From Streptomyces roseochromogenus subsp. oscitans DS 12.976 (GTDB lineage Bacteria > Actinomycetota > Actinomycetes > Streptomycetales > Streptomycetaceae): DNA of 32,037 nt. Position 1 is the stretch's first letter, and each line of letters starts with the position of its first letter. A program made the position numbers and the translations under genes. The notes beneath the pieces were generated by a model. That model made no database searches and had not been told where the DNA came from. It saw nothing but the letters and a program-made list of their open reading frames with translations. This document shows positions 7,791 to 14,026 of the stretch, one piece after another. Location of the stretch: the NCBI RefSeq assembly GCF_000497445.1, contig NZ_CM002285.1:1903986-1936022 (forward strand), in the 5' to 3' direction.

Positions 7791-9176
7791 TCAGGCCTGG
7801 GCGGTGATCCGGGCGAGGCGCTGGGCCTCTTCTCGGGTGGAGCGGGCGATGGCGTCCTCGTCGACGTGGAGCAGGCGGCCGTTCTCCACGATCTGCCGGC
7901 CGTTGACGAAGGAGGCGCTGACCGGGGCCGCCGCACCGAAGACCAGCGCGGTCACCGGGTCGGCGATGGAGGCGTGGGCGAGAGTGTCCATCTTCCACAG
8001 CACCACGTCGGCCAGCTTGCCGGCCTCCAGCGAGCCGATCTGGTCGGCCCGGCCGAGCACCTGCGCGCCGCCGTGGGTGCCGAGCCGCAGCGCCTGACGG
8101 GCATTGAGCGCGGCCTCGCGGTGGGCGCCGAGGCGGTTGATCAGCAGGGCGTTGCGCAGTTCGGTGTGGAGTTCGCCGGACTCGTTGGACGCGGTGCCGT
8201 CGACGCCGAGGCCGACCGGGACGCCCGCCTTCAGCATGTCGGGGACGCGGGCGATGCCGGCGGCGAGGCGGGCGTTGGACGAGGGACAGTGGGCGACACC
8301 GGTCTTGGTGCGGGCGAAGGCGGCGATGTCGGAGTCGTTCATGTGGACGCAGTGCGCCATCCACACGTCCTCACCGAGCCAGCCGGTGGACTCGAAGTAG
8401 TCCGTCGGGCCCATGCCGAACAGCTCGTGGCAGAACTTCTCCTCCTCCACGGTCTCCGAACCGTGGGTGTGCAGCCGTACGCCCAGCCGGCGCGCCAACT
8501 CGGCGCCCTGCTTGAGGAGTTCGGTGGACACGGAGAAGGGGGAGCAGGGGGCGACGGCCACCTGGGTCATGGCGTCGAAGGAGGCGTCGTGGTGCCGCTT
8601 GACCGTCTCCTCGGTTCCGGCGAGCGCGCCCTCCAGGGTCTCGACGGCGAAGTCCGGCGGCAGGCCGCCGTCCTTCTCGCTGCGGTCCATCGAGCCGCGG
8701 GCCAGCGTGAAGCGGACGCCCATCTCGGCGGCGGCCCGGATGATCGACCCGGACAGGTCGCCTGAGCCGTGCGGGTAGACGTAGTGGTGGTCCATGGCGG
8801 TGGTGACACCACCGCGGGCCATCATGGCGAGGGAGCCCTGCGCGGCCGCATAGGTCATCTGCTCGTCGATGCGCGCCCAGGTGGGGTAGAGCGCGACGAG
8901 CCAGTTGAACAGGTTGTGGTCGGTGGCCAGGCCCCGGGTGATCCACTGGTAGAAGTGGTGGTGGGTGTTGACCAGACCGGGCGTGGCCAGATGGCCGCTC
9001 GCGTCGATCCGGCGCACCACGTTCCCGAGGTTCGCGGGGGCCTGGCCCGCGCCGAGCGACTCGATGCGGTTGCCGGCGAGGACCAGGTACCCGGAGGCGT
9101 ACTCGGTGTCGCCCGCGTCCACGGTCGCGATGGCGCAGTTCTCGATGACGATGCGCTGGTCTGCCGATGGTGCCAT
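7791..9176 (-). CDS. Probable 8-oxoguanine deaminase (amidohydrolase superfamily)
   Basis: This 461-residue cytoplasmic amidohydrolase belongs to the 8-oxoguanine deaminase / hydroxydechloroatrazine hydrolase (AtzB-like) group. Metal and catalytic residues visible are H72/H74 in NTHHHFYQ, H238 and E241 in HTHGSE, H275 in MAHCVHM and D326 in GVDGTASNE. The family reaction that fits the neighbours is 8-oxoguanine plus water giving urate and ammonia, because urate oxidase and the two later enzymes lie in the same block. Other aminohydrolase substrates remain possible. ATG 9176 follows AAGGAAG. Permease 2 ends 70 bp upstream with a hairpin between, so expression may be partly uncoupled. Confidence 0.85.
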   Translation of the reverse strand: MAPSADQRIVIENCAIATVDAGDTEYASGYLVLAGNRIESLGAGQAPANLGNVVRRIDASGHLATPGLVNTHHHFYQWITRGLATDHNLFNWLVALYPTWARIDEQMTYAAAQGSLAMMARGGVTTAMDHHYVYPHGSGDLSGSIIRAAAEMGVRFTLARGSMDRSEKDGGLPPDFAVETLEGALAGTEETVKRHHDASFDAMTQVAVAPCSPFSVSTELLKQGAELARRLGVRLHTHGSETVEEEKFCHELFGMGPTDYFESTGWLGEDVWMAHCVHMNDSDIAAFARTKTGVAHCPSSNARLAAGIARVPDMLKAGVPVGLGVDGTASNESGELHTELRNALLINRLGAHREAALNARQALRLGTHGGAQVLGRADQIGSLEAGKLADVVLWKMDTLAHASIADPVTALVFGAAAPVSASFVNGRQIVENGRLLHVDEDAIARSTREEAQRLARITAQA

Positions 9177-9203
9177 CGTGCTTCCTTGTCTTTCAGTGGC
9201 GGG

Positions 9204-9228
9204 CCGTGGACCGAAGGGGTGTCCACGG
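9204..9228 (-). terminator. Intercistronic hairpin between permease 2 and the deaminase
   Basis: Arms CCGTGGAC and GTCCACGG (8 bp, perfect) enclose a 9-nt loop in the 70-bp gap between the permease 2 stop and the deaminase start. It could be a partial terminator, an mRNA-stability element or part of the deaminase leader. Confidence 0.45.
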
Positions 9229-9246
9229 GGAGGGCACGGCAGGACC

Positions 9247-10659
9247 CTAGGAGGATTTGAGTGCCGGGGCGGGGCTGCCGCTCCGGGTGCCGAGATGGTG
9301 GAAGAACAGATTGAGCAGGACCGCGACGAGCGCGCCCGCGCTGATGCCCGAGCCGAGCACGGTCTGCGCCCAGGCCGGGAAGCCGGCATAGAAGGTCGGT
9401 GCGGCCAGCGGGATGATGCCGGCGCCGAGTGCCACGGCGACCAGGACGATGTTGGAGCTGTCGTCGAGCCCGGCTTCCGACAGTGTACGGATACCGCTGA
9501 CGGCGATGGAGCCGAAGAGCACGATGCCCGCGCCGCCGAGGACCGGCAGGGGGACCAGGGAGACGACCGCGCCGAGGACCGGGAACGCGCCGAGGACGAG
9601 CAGGGCGCCACCGGCGACCGCGACGACATAGCGGCTGCGCACCCGGGTCAACGACACCACGCCGACGTTCTGGGCGAAGGCGGAGGTGGGGAAGCCGCCG
9701 AAGACGGGCCCGAGCAGGGTGGCGATGCCGTCGGTGCGCAGGCCCCGGGTGAGGGTCTGCGCGTCGGTGCGGCGCCCGCAGATCTCGCCGAGGGCGAGCA
9801 TGCCGGCGCTCGACTCGGTCATCAGCACCAGCATCACGATGCACAGCGACAGGACGGCCGCGGGCTGGAACACGGGCGCGCCGAAGCCGAACGGCGCCGG
9901 CAGCGCGGCGACGGGCGCGGACTTCAGGGTGCCGAAGTCGGCCATGCCGAACGGGATGGCGGTCAGGGTGCCGATGAGCAGCCCGAAGAGCAGGGCGACC
10001 TGCTTGACGAAGCCGCGGCCGAAGCGCTGGATCAGCAGGATGACGGCGAGTGTGAAGCCGGCGAGCGCGAGGTTCCGCATGGCGCCGAAGTCGGGGGCGG
10101 TCTTGTCACCGCCCTGTGCCCAGCTGACCGGGACCGGCAGCAGGGTGACGCCGATCAAGGTGATGACGACGCCGGTGACGAGCGGCGGGAAGAAGCGCAG
10201 CAGCCGCCCGAAGAAGGGTCCGACGGCGAGGCAGAAGACGCCGGCGACCATCACCGCGCCGTAGATGGCCGGGAGTTGGTGCCCCTTGCTGTTGGTCTCG
10301 GCGATCGCGAGGATCGGGGCGATGCCGGCGGAGGAGGCGGCGTTGACGAAGGGCAGCCGGTTGCCGACGAGGCCCCTGACGCCGATGGTCTGCAGGACGG
10401 TCGCGACACCCGCGATCAGCAGGCTCGCGGCGATCAGCCGGGTGCGGGCGGCCAGGTCGAGTCCGCAGGCCTGGCCGATGATGAGCGGAGGAGTGACGAC
10501 GCCCGCGTACATCGCGGCGATGTGCTGGAGCGCGGCGGGGACGAGCCGCGCGACAGGAAGCTTCTCGTCCACCGGGTGCACGGACGTGACGGCGTCCTCG
10601 GTGTGCACCGGCGGGGTGGAACAGGGGGCTTCGGCCGGTCCCTGTGCAGGCTGTGCCAT
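9247..10659 (-). CDS. NCS2 family purine permease 2 (urate/xanthine type)
   Basis: The 470-residue membrane protein is a paralogue of permease 1. It shares HPVDEKLP, LQHIAAMYAGVVTPPLIIG and the NAT signature FAQNVGVVSLTRVRSR. ATG 10659 follows GGAGGGAACCCC. Compared with permease 1 it has about 30 extra N-terminal residues rich in Ala, Pro and Glu before the shared VDEKLP. It is placed between urate oxidase (64 bp upstream) and the deaminase, so urate, xanthine or 8-oxoguanine uptake is the likely role. Direction and coupling ion are inferred from the family (substrate/H+ or Na+ symport). Confidence 0.9.
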   Translation of the reverse strand: MAQPAQGPAEAPCSTPPVHTEDAVTSVHPVDEKLPVARLVPAALQHIAAMYAGVVTPPLIIGQACGLDLAARTRLIAASLLIAGVATVLQTIGVRGLVGNRLPFVNAASSAGIAPILAIAETNSKGHQLPAIYGAVMVAGVFCLAVGPFFGRLLRFFPPLVTGVVITLIGVTLLPVPVSWAQGGDKTAPDFGAMRNLALAGFTLAVILLIQRFGRGFVKQVALLFGLLIGTLTAIPFGMADFGTLKSAPVAALPAPFGFGAPVFQPAAVLSLCIVMLVLMTESSAGMLALGEICGRRTDAQTLTRGLRTDGIATLLGPVFGGFPTSAFAQNVGVVSLTRVRSRYVVAVAGGALLVLGAFPVLGAVVSLVPLPVLGGAGIVLFGSIAVSGIRTLSEAGLDDSSNIVLVAVALGAGIIPLAAPTFYAGFPAWAQTVLGSGISAGALVAVLLNLFFHHLGTRSGSPAPALKSS

Positions 10660-10682
10660 GGGGTTCCCTCCGGTGTGGCGTA

Positions 10683-10710
10683 TCCCCGGCCCGGGCGGCA
10701 GGACCGGGGA
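10683..10710 (-). terminator. Weak hairpin between urate oxidase and permease 2
   Basis: Arms TCCCCGG and CCGGGGA (7 bp) enclose a 14-nt GC-rich loop in the 64-bp gap after the urate oxidase stop. It is possibly an attenuator within a continuing operon; support is moderate. Confidence 0.35.
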
Positions 10711-10723
10711 CACGCGTCCCGCG

Positions 10724-11647
10724 TCAGAGGTTGGTCATGTCGACCGGGATCTTCGGCTCACAGCCGTCCCGGAGGATGGTCGCCTCGATCAGGCCGTAGG
10801 GCCGGTCGGCGGCGTAGTAGACCTCGTTGTCGTTCTTGAGCCCGAAGGGCTCCAGGTCGACCAGGAAGTGGTGCTTGTTCGGCAGCGAGAAGCGGACCTC
10901 GTCGATCTCGCTGCGGTTGTTGATGATGCGCGAACCCATCTGGTACAGCGTCTGCTGCAGGGAGAGGGAGTACGTCTCGGCGAAGGCCTGGAGCATGTGC
11001 TTCTTGACCTGCTCGTAGGACTTCTCCCAGTTGGGCATCTTCTGCTCGTCGTCGGTCCAGTTGAACCGCCAGCGGGCGGAGACCTGGGTCGCCAGGATGC
11101 GGTCGTACGCCTCCTGCAGGGTCGTGTACTTGTCCTTGACGTAACCCCAGAATTCAGAGTTCGTCGAGTTCATCACGATGAGGTCCTTCAGACCGGAGAC
11201 GACCTCCCACTTCTCACCGTCGTAGGTGACCTGGGTGACGCGGATCTCCTGGCCCTTGCGGACGAAGGAGTGCTTGACCTCGTCGGCGCCGATGAACTTG
11301 GAGTTGGCGTCGGAGGTCTCGATCCGCTCCCAGGCGTACTCCTCGATCCGGATCCGGGCGCGGTGGATCGGCTCCTGCGAGGTGACGAAGTGGCGGGCGA
11401 GGTGGATGCCGAACTGCTCGGCGGACTCGATGCCGTACTCCTTGGCGAACGCGAACACCGTGTTCTTGGTGGTGTCGGTCGGCAGGACGTTGGCATTGGA
11501 GCCGGAGTAGTGGACCTCGTCCATGTCGCCGCTCAGGGCGACGGAGACATTGAGGTCCTTGATGTGGTGGGTGGCGCCGTCCCGCGTGATCTTGACGACT
11601 CGGTTCTCGGCTTTGCCGTACTGGTTCTGTCCAAGAATCGTGGGCAT
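10724..11647 (-). CDS. Urate oxidase (uricase)
   Basis: The 307-residue cofactor-free uricase oxidises urate with O2 to 5-hydroxyisourate and H2O2. It shows the tandem T-fold features of the family: the YGK motif with catalytic K12, the LPTDTTKNT motif with T57, and NKHHFLVDL carrying the third catalytic residue, a histidine. Length is normal for bacterial and fungal uricases. ATG 11647 is preceded by GAGGGAG. Only 8 bp separate it from the upstream hydroxyisourate hydrolase gene, so the two are almost certainly cotranscribed. No peroxisomal-type C-terminus is expected or seen. Confidence 0.95.
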   Translation of the reverse strand: MPTILGQNQYGKAENRVVKITRDGATHHIKDLNVSVALSGDMDEVHYSGSNANVLPTDTTKNTVFAFAKEYGIESAEQFGIHLARHFVTSQEPIHRARIRIEEYAWERIETSDANSKFIGADEVKHSFVRKGQEIRVTQVTYDGEKWEVVSGLKDLIVMNSTNSEFWGYVKDKYTTLQEAYDRILATQVSARWRFNWTDDEQKMPNWEKSYEQVKKHMLQAFAETYSLSLQQTLYQMGSRIINNRSEIDEVRFSLPNKHHFLVDLEPFGLKNDNEVYYAADRPYGLIEATILRDGCEPKIPVDMTNL

Positions 11648-11655
11648 GGTGTCTG

Positions 11656-12060
11656 CTAGCTCCCTCGGTAAACGGAGTAGCCGAACGGGTTGAGCAGCAG
11701 CGGTACGTGGTAGTGCTCGCCCGGTACGACGGCGAACGTGATCGCCACCTCCGGGAAGAACACGGCGCGTCCGCTGTCCCGATTCGCGGGGGCGTCCTGC
11801 TGCGCATCGGCTTGCTTGTTCTCGAACTGCAAGAAATACGCCTCGACCGCGAAGTCGAGCCGTACGTGTGTGGTCCCCTCCGGCAGTGCCGGCAGGTCCT
11901 TGCACCGGCCGTCGGCGTCGGTCGCGGAGCCGCCGAGCGTCTTCCAGTCCGCATCCGGGCCGCTGCGGGCCGCGAGCTGGATGGCGACGCCCTCGGCGGG
12001 GCGGCCGATCGAGGTGTCCAGGATGTGGGTGGACACGGAGGCGGTGGTGCTGGTGCTCAT
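11656..12060 (-). CDS. 5-hydroxyisourate hydrolase (transthyretin-like)
   Basis: The 134-residue protein has the transthyretin-like HIU hydrolase hallmarks: N-terminal STHILDTSIGRPA with H12, an HVRLDF strand, HYHVPLLLNPFGYSVYRGS, and the diagnostic C-terminal YRGS. It opens the hydroxyisourate ring to give OHCU, the substrate of the enzyme encoded just upstream. It acts as a cytoplasmic tetramer in known homologues. ATG 12060 lies 4 bp after the OHCU decarboxylase stop, showing tight operon structure. Confidence 0.95.
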   Translation of the reverse strand: MSTSTTASVSTHILDTSIGRPAEGVAIQLAARSGPDADWKTLGGSATDADGRCKDLPALPEGTTHVRLDFAVEAYFLQFENKQADAQQDAPANRDSGRAVFFPEVAITFAVVPGEHYHVPLLLNPFGYSVYRGS

Positions 12061-12064
12061 GGTG

Positions 12065-12577
12065 TCAGGCCTCCTCTTCGACGAGTCGGGCCAGTCGGAT
12101 GCGGTTGATCTTGCCCAGCTCGGTGCGGACGATCTCCCGCTCCTGCTCCGGCGCGTTCCCGATCCGCTCCTTGACGGCGTCGCGCATCTGCTCACCGGTC
12201 CGGCCGGTGGCGCAGATCAGGAACACATGGCCGAACTTGTCCTGGTAGGCCAGGTTGAGTTCGAGCATCTCTGCCTTGAGCGCCTCCGAGGCGCCGGCCA
12301 TGCCGCGCTGCTCGCGGGCGGAGGTGGGGTCGCCGGGCTTGGGGCGGCCGATCGGCGGGTGTCCCGCCATGGCCTCCTCCAGGTCCGCCGTGGTCAGCTC
12401 GGCCATGGCGGCGTCACTGGTCGCGTAGAGCTCGTCGGCGCCGGCGTAGGGGCGGGCGGCGAGCAGCCGCCGGGCCCACGCGGTGGAGGCACACGCCTCG
12501 TGGAGGGCGGCGAGTGCCGCGCGTTCCTCCAGGTCGTTGAACCGGGCCAGACCCGGGGGCGTGGAAGTCGAAGTCAC
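12065..12577 (-). CDS. 2-oxo-4-hydroxy-4-carboxy-5-ureidoimidazoline (OHCU) decarboxylase
   Basis: The 170-residue helical protein contains the OHCU decarboxylase motifs AGHPPIG (H73), SAREQ (E89, Q90) and a KFGHVFLICATGR segment. The family converts OHCU stereospecifically to (S)-allantoin. GTG 12577 follows GGAGGCTCCC. It is the first gene of the urate operon on the minus strand, followed at once by the hydrolase and uricase genes; gene order is the reverse of the reaction order. A promoter with an overlapping dyad lies about 50-90 nt upstream. Confidence 0.93.
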   Translation of the reverse strand: MTSTSTPPGLARFNDLEERAALAALHEACASTAWARRLLAARPYAGADELYATSDAAMAELTTADLEEAMAGHPPIGRPKPGDPTSAREQRGMAGASEALKAEMLELNLAYQDKFGHVFLICATGRTGEQMRDAVKERIGNAPEQEREIVRTELGKINRIRLARLVEEEA

Positions 12578-12589
12578 GGGAGCCTCCGT

Positions 12590-12603
12590 GGCCGGATTCG
12601 GCC
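12590..12603 (-). other. Small hairpin in the urate-operon leader
   Basis: GGCCG and CGGCC flank the 4-nt loop GATT between the putative promoter and the GTG of the OHCU decarboxylase gene. It may affect leader structure; no more can be said. Confidence 0.35.
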
Positions 12604-12626
12604 TTCGTGCTGAACGGGCTGCGAAC

Positions 12627-12666
12627 AGCTAACGCCCTCCGAAACACCACGTCAACACTTTGTTGA
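12627..12666 (-). promoter_or_regulatory. Putative urate-operon promoter with overlapping dyad operator
   Basis: On the minus strand a TTGACG -35 (12650-12655) is followed after 17 bp by TTAGCT, or after 18 bp by TAGCTG, as a weak -10 (around 12627-12632). A perfect inverted repeat TCAACA-n3-TGTTGA (12652-12666) overlaps the -35. This is the typical position for a repressor, and the site stands in an AT-richer patch. The binding protein is unknown; the adjacent helix-turn-helix protein is one candidate. Confidence 0.5.
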
Positions 12667-12680
12667 AAATTCGGCGGCAA

Positions 12681-12699
12681 CGCCACGGATCCCGTGGCG
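12681..12699 (-). terminator. Hairpin terminator after the HTH gene
   Basis: CGCCACGG and CCGTGGCG pair perfectly around a 3-nt loop, 5 bp after the stop codon of the HTH gene and just before the urate-operon promoter. It would separate the regulator unit from the urate operon. Confidence 0.55.
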
Positions 12700-12704
12700 C
12701 CGGC

Positions 12705-13073
12705 TCAGGCACCCTTCTCTCGGTTGAGGTAGTTGTAGACGGTGAAGCGGCTCACCCCGAGCGCGCCGGCCACGGTTTCCACGCCGTGCCGTACGGCGAA
12801 GGCGCCGCGGGCCTCCAGTATCCGCACGACCTCCTGTTTCGCTTTGCGGTCCAGGTCGGCCAGCGGGCGGCCCTCCCTGCGCTCCATGGCGGCCAGGATG
12901 TGGTCCAGGGAGTCGGCGAGCTGAGGCAGGCGTACGGCGACGACGTCGACGCCCTCCCAGGCGAGGACGACGTCCTCGGGGCCGGCCTCGTCGGTCGGGA
13001 TCATCTCCCCGCCCATGGCATCGACCAGCGGTTTCACAGCCGTGATGAAGGGCTCGTCGCCGGTGCCGGTCAT
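12705..13073 (-). CDS. Helix-turn-helix regulator, YheO/DauR-like (HTH_22) C-terminus
   Basis: This is a 122-residue protein. Residues about 75-120 (AKQEVVRILEARGAF, then VETVAGALGVSRFTVYNYLN) match the C-terminal HTH of YheO/DauR-type proteins, where a short ARGxFxxRxGV linker precedes the DNA-binding helices. The usual N-terminal PAS-like domain is reduced to about 60 residues (WEGVDVVAVRLPQL), so the protein is shorter than the 200-odd residues typical of DauR. Its ATG overlaps the stop of the upstream gene by 4 bp (ATGA), indicating translational coupling. Position just upstream of the urate operon suggests, but does not prove, control of that operon. Confidence 0.75.
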   Translation of the reverse strand: MTGTGDEPFITAVKPLVDAMGGEMIPTDEAGPEDVVLAWEGVDVVAVRLPQLADSLDHILAAMERREGRPLADLDRKAKQEVVRILEARGAFAVRHGVETVAGALGVSRFTVYNYLNREKGA

Positions 13074-13318
13074 TCGCCCGCTCCGATCACGTTGACCTGC
13101 AGCGAGATCCGGGTGGCACCGGCTTCCAGGGACTTGCGCAGCAGCGCGTCCACGGCGCTCAGCACCGCGTCGGCGCCGCCCTCCGCCGTGTTGCCGAACG
13201 GGCCGACGTCCACCGCGTCCAGCTCCGCCGCCTCGATCACCTCGCGGGCCGCCATCGCGTGCGCGGGCGCCTCGTCCAGGTCGAAAGGCTCGGTCGTGAA
13301 CTCCACTCTCAATCGCAT
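13070..13318 (-). CDS. Thiamine-binding-like small protein (MTH1187/YqgV family)
   Basis: The 82-residue protein starts with RLRVEFTTEPF, has VGPFGNTAEG in the middle and ends in ATRISLQVNVIG. The pattern resembles the MTH1187/YkoF-type ferredoxin-like domain (PF01910), in which a PxGTxxEG turn forms part of a small-ligand site and the last strand aids oligomerisation. ATG 13318 has a weak GGGG upstream; an ATG 5 codons earlier is possible. Translational coupling to the HTH gene suggests the two act together, perhaps as ligand sensor and DNA-binding partner. That role is an inference. Confidence 0.6.
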   Translation of the reverse strand: MRLRVEFTTEPFDLDEAPAHAMAAREVIEAAELDAVDVGPFGNTAEGGADAVLSAVDALLRKSLEAGATRISLQVNVIGAGE

Positions 13319-13371
13319 TGCGCCCCAAAACATCCATCTGACCTGCACCTTTACCCCGATCTCCCTTCGCG

Positions 13372-13402
13372 AGGGCACATCAGGGCACAACGGGGACACA
13401 TC
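13372..13402 (-). repeat. Three 10-11 bp direct repeats upstream of the sensor/HTH unit
   Basis: AGGGCACATC, AGGGCACAAC and GGGGACACATC follow each other without gaps, 55-85 bp before ATG 13318. The 10-bp phasing puts them on the same helix face, as expected for a cooperative regulator site. The rest of 13319-13541 shows no gene. Confidence 0.4.
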
Positions 13403-13541
13403 GACCGACTGCTCCACAGCCACGATGCACCGCAGGCCGATCAATTTCACGGCGACGAGCCGGTTCGCCCGTCACGAGGGGACCCTAGCCGACCAGAGCA
13501 TGCCTCCGCCCTGCCCGTGACCCAGGAACTGACGTCGAATG

Positions 13542-14022
13542 TCACACCCCCGGGTACGGCCGGTTACGGGTCCCGCCCGCTCTCACCTTGACTCTGAGTG
13601 ACCACTCGCAGGGAGCGTGGTCGACGACGAAGCGGTTGGCAGGGCTGAGGTTGTGGGGCCCAAGGTGTGCGGTCGCCGTCGCGGGCGAGGACGAGCAGGT
13701 CGGCTCCTTCGGCCGCAGCGACGACCTCCCGCTCGACACGACCGGTCCGCTCCAGGCAGGTGCAGGTGCGTCCGAGGCGAGCTTCGGCGGCCATGAGGAG
13801 CTGCCGGGCTGATGTGGCAGCCAGGTCCTCCAGTCGGGTGCCGGGGTCGCGCTCTCCGTGGCCGCGTCCGAGCAGTCCGGCGAACGCGCCGTGTGCGACG
13901 CCTGGGACCTCGTGGCCGCTGACGTGGAGCAGGACGATCTCGGCGGCCTCCGTGACATGCGTGCGGGCGGCGTCGACGCAGGCGGGTCAGGTGCCCTCGG
14001 TGATCCAGACGACGACGGCCAC
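13542..14022 (-). pseudogene. Universal stress protein, broken by a nonsense codon and a frameshift
   Basis: From GTG 14022 (Shine-Dalgarno GGAGGATGA overlapping the upstream permease stop) the frame reads AVVVWITEGT and then meets TGA (13987-13989). The same frame continues with THVTEAAEIVLLHVSGHEVP, then RLEDLAATSARQLLMAAEA and EREVVAAAEGADLLVLARDG. It switches frame near 13660-13672 to HLGPHNLSPANRFVVDHAPC, the typical UspA C-terminus. One stop and one net +1 shift thus disrupt a full Usp domain. Sequencing error could explain the shift but less easily both lesions. Coupling to the permease gene suggests an ancestral two-gene operon. Confidence 0.7.
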
Positions 14023-14026
14023 GGCT

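Noticed and set aside
4928..7807. Very long plus-strand open frame (959 codons)
   Set aside because: It lies antisense to the permease and TMEM175-like genes, is low-complexity (runs of Gly, Asp, Arg, Gln), and has no Shine-Dalgarno or family motif. It is a high-GC shadow.
7070..7936. N-terminal extension of permease 1 through the repeat block (744-codon frame)
   Set aside because: The extension would translate the minisatellite and overlap the deaminase gene. GTG 7069 has a strong Shine-Dalgarno and matches the start region of permease 2.
8965..10839. Long plus-strand open frame opposite the deaminase and permease 2
   Set aside because: Low-complexity antisense shadow; the minus-strand genes have clear motifs and ribosome sites.
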